Assembly (NCBI RefSeq): GCF_014200605.1
Contig: NZ_JACHCE010000010.1
Span: forward strand, 175,698-239,697
Direction: 5' to 3'
Origin: Pedobacter cryoconitis
GTDB taxonomy: Bacteria; Bacteroidota; Bacteroidia; Sphingobacteriales; Sphingobacteriaceae
DNA length: 64,000 nt
Position 1 is the stretch's first letter, and every line of letters begins with the position of its first letter. This document shows, piece by piece, positions 62,701 to 64,000 of the stretch. Position numbers and translations under genes: made by a program. The notes under the pieces were generated by a model. That model was given only the letters and a program-made list of their open reading frames with translations. It was not told where the DNA came from and made no database searches.

Positions 62701-64000
62701 TCAATGGACTACGTCCCAGATCACGAGTTAATTTCAGTTCATCGACCAGATCCTCGTATTGAAAATCCTGATAGTCAAAACATGACAACGTTCGTGAGCT
62801 TACCCCGGCCAGAAATCCCTCGAAACTCAACTCCCCTACAGGATAATTACGCAAGGCAAGCGTATTGACAAACATCCCGATCATCCCATCAAGATCTGCA
62901 TGACGACGACCGGCGATCGGTGTACCGACCACCACATCCTCGCTTCTGCTCAAACGTCCAAGAAGGATCGTATAAACCGATAACAAAACGGTATATAATG
63001 TTGCGCCATGCTGTTCACCTAAATAGCGAAGCGAGGTTGTAGCCTGTTCATCCAGTTCAAAACTATAACTATCTCCACGGTGGTTACGATGATCCGGACG
63101 CGCATAGTCCAAAGGTAAATCCAGTACTTCAGGAAGATCCTGATACTCCGAAAGCCAGAAAGACTTTTGTTCTGCTATAAGATCCTGTTCAGCATCACTC
63201 TGCTGCCATTCTGCATAGTCTTTATACTGCAAACCCGGAGCAGGTAAATCTTCTCCGGCATATAAAGCCATAAAATCACGGATCAAAATCCCATGAGAAA
63301 CACCATCAGTAATGATATGATGCATATCCACCATCAAAAGCGATTCTCCTCCAGGCACATGAACCAGCCCTACGCGGAGTAAAGGACCTTGTCCCAGGTC
63401 AAAAGGCCGGATAAAACTTTCCATCACCCCCGCTACTTCTTCCCGCCGCGCCTGGTAATCCGTAATTGAAAAATTTGAACCATCACCAATTACCTGGAAT
63501 GGTTCATCTCCGATCATCACTATCGTAGTTCTGAGTACCTCATGTCGCCTGATTAAAGCATGAAAAGCACCAGCCAGACGTTCCCGATCCAGTTCTCCGC
63601 TAAGCCAGGCGGCCTGTGGCATATTGTAAGCCAGTGAATCACGGTCAAATTCATACAGAAAATATAACCGCTTTTGAGCAGAAGATAAAACATAATGAGC
63701 TTTCTCAGTTGCCAAAGGAATAGCAGTGTAAACCGCTCCGGGTGCTATTTCATTAATATAAACTGATAAACTCCGGATATCCTGATGGCTGAAAACTGCT
63801 TTTAAAGATACTTCTGTCCCTAGCTCTTTACGGATCCGGTTGACCAGACTCATTGCTTTCAGCGAATGTCCACCCAGATCAAAGAAGCTTCTGTTTACAC
63901 TGATCTTATCCTCATCTATTTTCAGGATTTCAGACCAGATACTTAGTAGTTTCGTTTCTATCAGATTGGATGGCCCCTGATAACTATCTTCTGTATTCAA
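59786..64000 (-). CDS. Nonribosomal peptide synthetase, C-terminal part (PCP-C-A-PCP-TE), truncated by the window edge
   Basis: The last 1,404 residues of a larger synthetase; no stop or start at the right edge, so the coding region continues beyond 64000. Domains in order, numbered from the edge: a carrier domain with LGGHS (S46); a condensation domain (about 103-525) with HHIITDG at 227-233 (an L-to-L type by eye); an adenylation domain (about 545-1025) with YTSGSSGKPKG, YRTGD, GRIDDQVKIRGYR and NGKID; a second carrier (S1077); and a thioesterase with GWSLGG (S1209), which releases the peptide by hydrolysis or cyclisation. The specificity positions, aligned by hand to PheA, read D-A-E-H-I-A-E-I-S-K. 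The two acidic residues hint at a basic amino acid; I would not name it. Confidence 0.93.
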   Translation of the reverse strand: MNTEDSYQGPSNLIETKLLSIWSEILKIDEDKISVNRSFFDLGGHSLKAMSLVNRIRKELGTEVSLKAVFSHQDIRSLSVYINEIAPGAVYTAIPLATEKAHYVLSSAQKRLYFLYEFDRDSLAYNMPQAAWLSGELDRERLAGAFHALIRRHEVLRTTIVMIGDEPFQVIGDGSNFSITDYQARREEVAGVMESFIRPFDLGQGPLLRVGLVHVPGGESLLMVDMHHIITDGVSHGILIRDFMALYAGEDLPAPGLQYKDYAEWQQSDAEQDLIAEQKSFWLSEYQDLPEVLDLPLDYARPDHRNHRGDSYSFELDEQATTSLRYLGEQHGATLYTVLLSVYTILLGRLSRSEDVVVGTPIAGRRHADLDGMIGMFVNTLALRNYPVGELSFEGFLAGVSSRTLSCFDYQDFQYEDLVDELKLTRDLGRSPLIEVMFSYENFEREELVIPGLTLNPYQQKGDGSSKFDLSLAAIEDSGKLYLSFGYSAELFKETTISRFATYFKHIVGQVLTAPDIRLSEIGLLVPAERSRLLELGTGAIPAYSANQTIVQLFEAQVLQSPDAVALVFEDQVLSYQELDEQSDQLSLFLAGRGVVSGTVIGLLLERSFDMIIGILGILKAGGIYVPIDSVLPQERILYMLTDSGSGFLLTSSAYAELYQDHISVLDIDEVKTEDSLKGIQLLVSEPEDLVYIIYTSGSSGKPKGVMVNNVSLVNYIQSQLNLFKIDNTDRILQFSTISFDASVEQIWLALLSGAGLVLIGKEVLTDQALFNSYLHNHQVTHLHATPSFLESISLSEPNNLRRIIAGGEVCRAELANRYLDKYDFYNEYGPTECTISCLVYQAAQMISSGSGVPVGRPITGTKVYILDQYQGLSPEGVAGELYVSGLGLASGYVNNIALTAEKFVENPFEPGSLMYRTGDLVRWTEDGNIDYLGRIDDQVKIRGYRIEPGEIEVVISGLEEINQALVLVKEQGDDKYLVAYYTAAEAIADLKQRLQDILPDYMLPSYYVHLTAFPLTVNGKIDRRALPEIVLNTEDSYQGPSNLIETKLLSIWSEILKIDEDKISVNRSFFDLGGHSLKAIQLISQVNHKIKKGIGLVDLFKFPTIHSLARVITLKENSNVFNDENLILLQGNKSVSENLFFIHEVSGGIQGYVVLAGLLEKYNCWGLRSDLLSSFAPQHADIKNIASEYIKRLKLVQKTGPYKIVGWSLGGTIALEMLQQLEIAGERDNIIIMIDSPLPIHKTSIPVDSGFGLNEEKDLIGGVDQKVISQLADLKTIEECWELAAEYFEKEISHEHIVNLLPKDMVNLISVPDDSTGLNGTIKSINAIRSLRYALKNYSYKNDEKVQGQLIYMKAETSDMDVAQIGGSLCEKITIIDLQGNHYDLLKEPFVARVAEHIIEIIH
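60759..60907 (-). repeat. 149-base PCP repeat, distal copy
   Basis: This segment of the second carrier domain is repeated at 63852-64000 with 5 differences in 149 bases; the last roughly 70 bases (the A-PCP linker side) are identical. Such identity far exceeds that of the surrounding carrier sequence and implies recent duplication or gene conversion. Confidence 0.9.
63852..64000 (-). repeat. 149-base PCP repeat, proximal copy (reaches window edge)
   Basis: The mate of 60759-60907, offset by exactly 3,093 bases, one module length. The match is still perfect at the edge, so the repeated tract probably continues into the upstream adenylation domain. Confidence 0.9.

Overview
The window looks like chromosomal DNA of a Bacteroidota bacterium of the family Sphingobacteriaceae, most likely Pedobacter or a close relative. 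The reasons are SusC-like TonB receptors with FecR, Bacteroidota-type promoters (TAnnTTTG at -7), very few Shine-Dalgarno sequences, a small Hc1/histone H1-like protein, SPII lipoproteins of the ..NACKK.. type, and low to moderate GC. Genus is inferred from overall style, not from a marker gene.

Layout. 0.2-9.1 kb: an Hsp70-like ATPase, a PsiD-like phosphatidylserine-decarboxylase-family enzyme, a FadR-type GntR regulator facing a Tat-exported bicupin (oxalate decarboxylase type) with three shared operator boxes, a lipoprotein zinc peptidase with a discoidin domain, and a LysR/YeiH pair. 9.3-13.7 kb: a hybrid histidine kinase, then TetR, a thioredoxin-reductase-like flavoprotein and DoxX. 13.7-20.6 kb: a second discoidin-type metallopeptidase, then FecR, a TonB receptor and a DctA-type symporter in one run. 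20.6-26.2 kb: a histone-like small protein (59 aa), a small hydrophilic protein, and a TolC-HlyD-MFS drug exporter with a divergent AraC regulator. 26.2-41.8 kb: largely housekeeping and ion homeostasis (Kup, a DUF47 protein, a metallophosphoesterase, an ABC exporter, an aldo/keto reductase, two cation:proton antiporters, YfiT, an ABM protein, a sigma-54 response regulator, a PgpH-like HD phosphohydrolase).

41.9-48.3 kb is the accessory part. It starts at a tRNA-Ser(GCU) gene and carries Fic, an aminoglycoside-phosphotransferase-like kinase, a HAD phosphatase and HxlR, together with four broken genes (YdcF, an NAD-dependent epimerase, a GNAT acetyltransferase and a nitroreductase). Three degenerate copies of the tRNA-Ser 3' end punctuate this stretch. 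This suggests gene accretion at a tRNA attachment site followed by decay. No integrase is visible.

48.3-64 kb: a secreted protein, a cupin, a His-rich protein plus TonB receptor plus His-rich lipoprotein (probable metal uptake), and then on the minus strand an AraC regulator, HlyD, MFS and TolC exporter with a siderophore-interacting flavoprotein at its end. Last come a type II thioesterase and the C-terminal part of a nonribosomal peptide synthetase (PCP-C-A-PCP-TE) that runs off the right edge. The exporter, the flavoprotein and the NRPS lie side by side and may serve one secreted peptide, possibly a metallophore; that link is inference.
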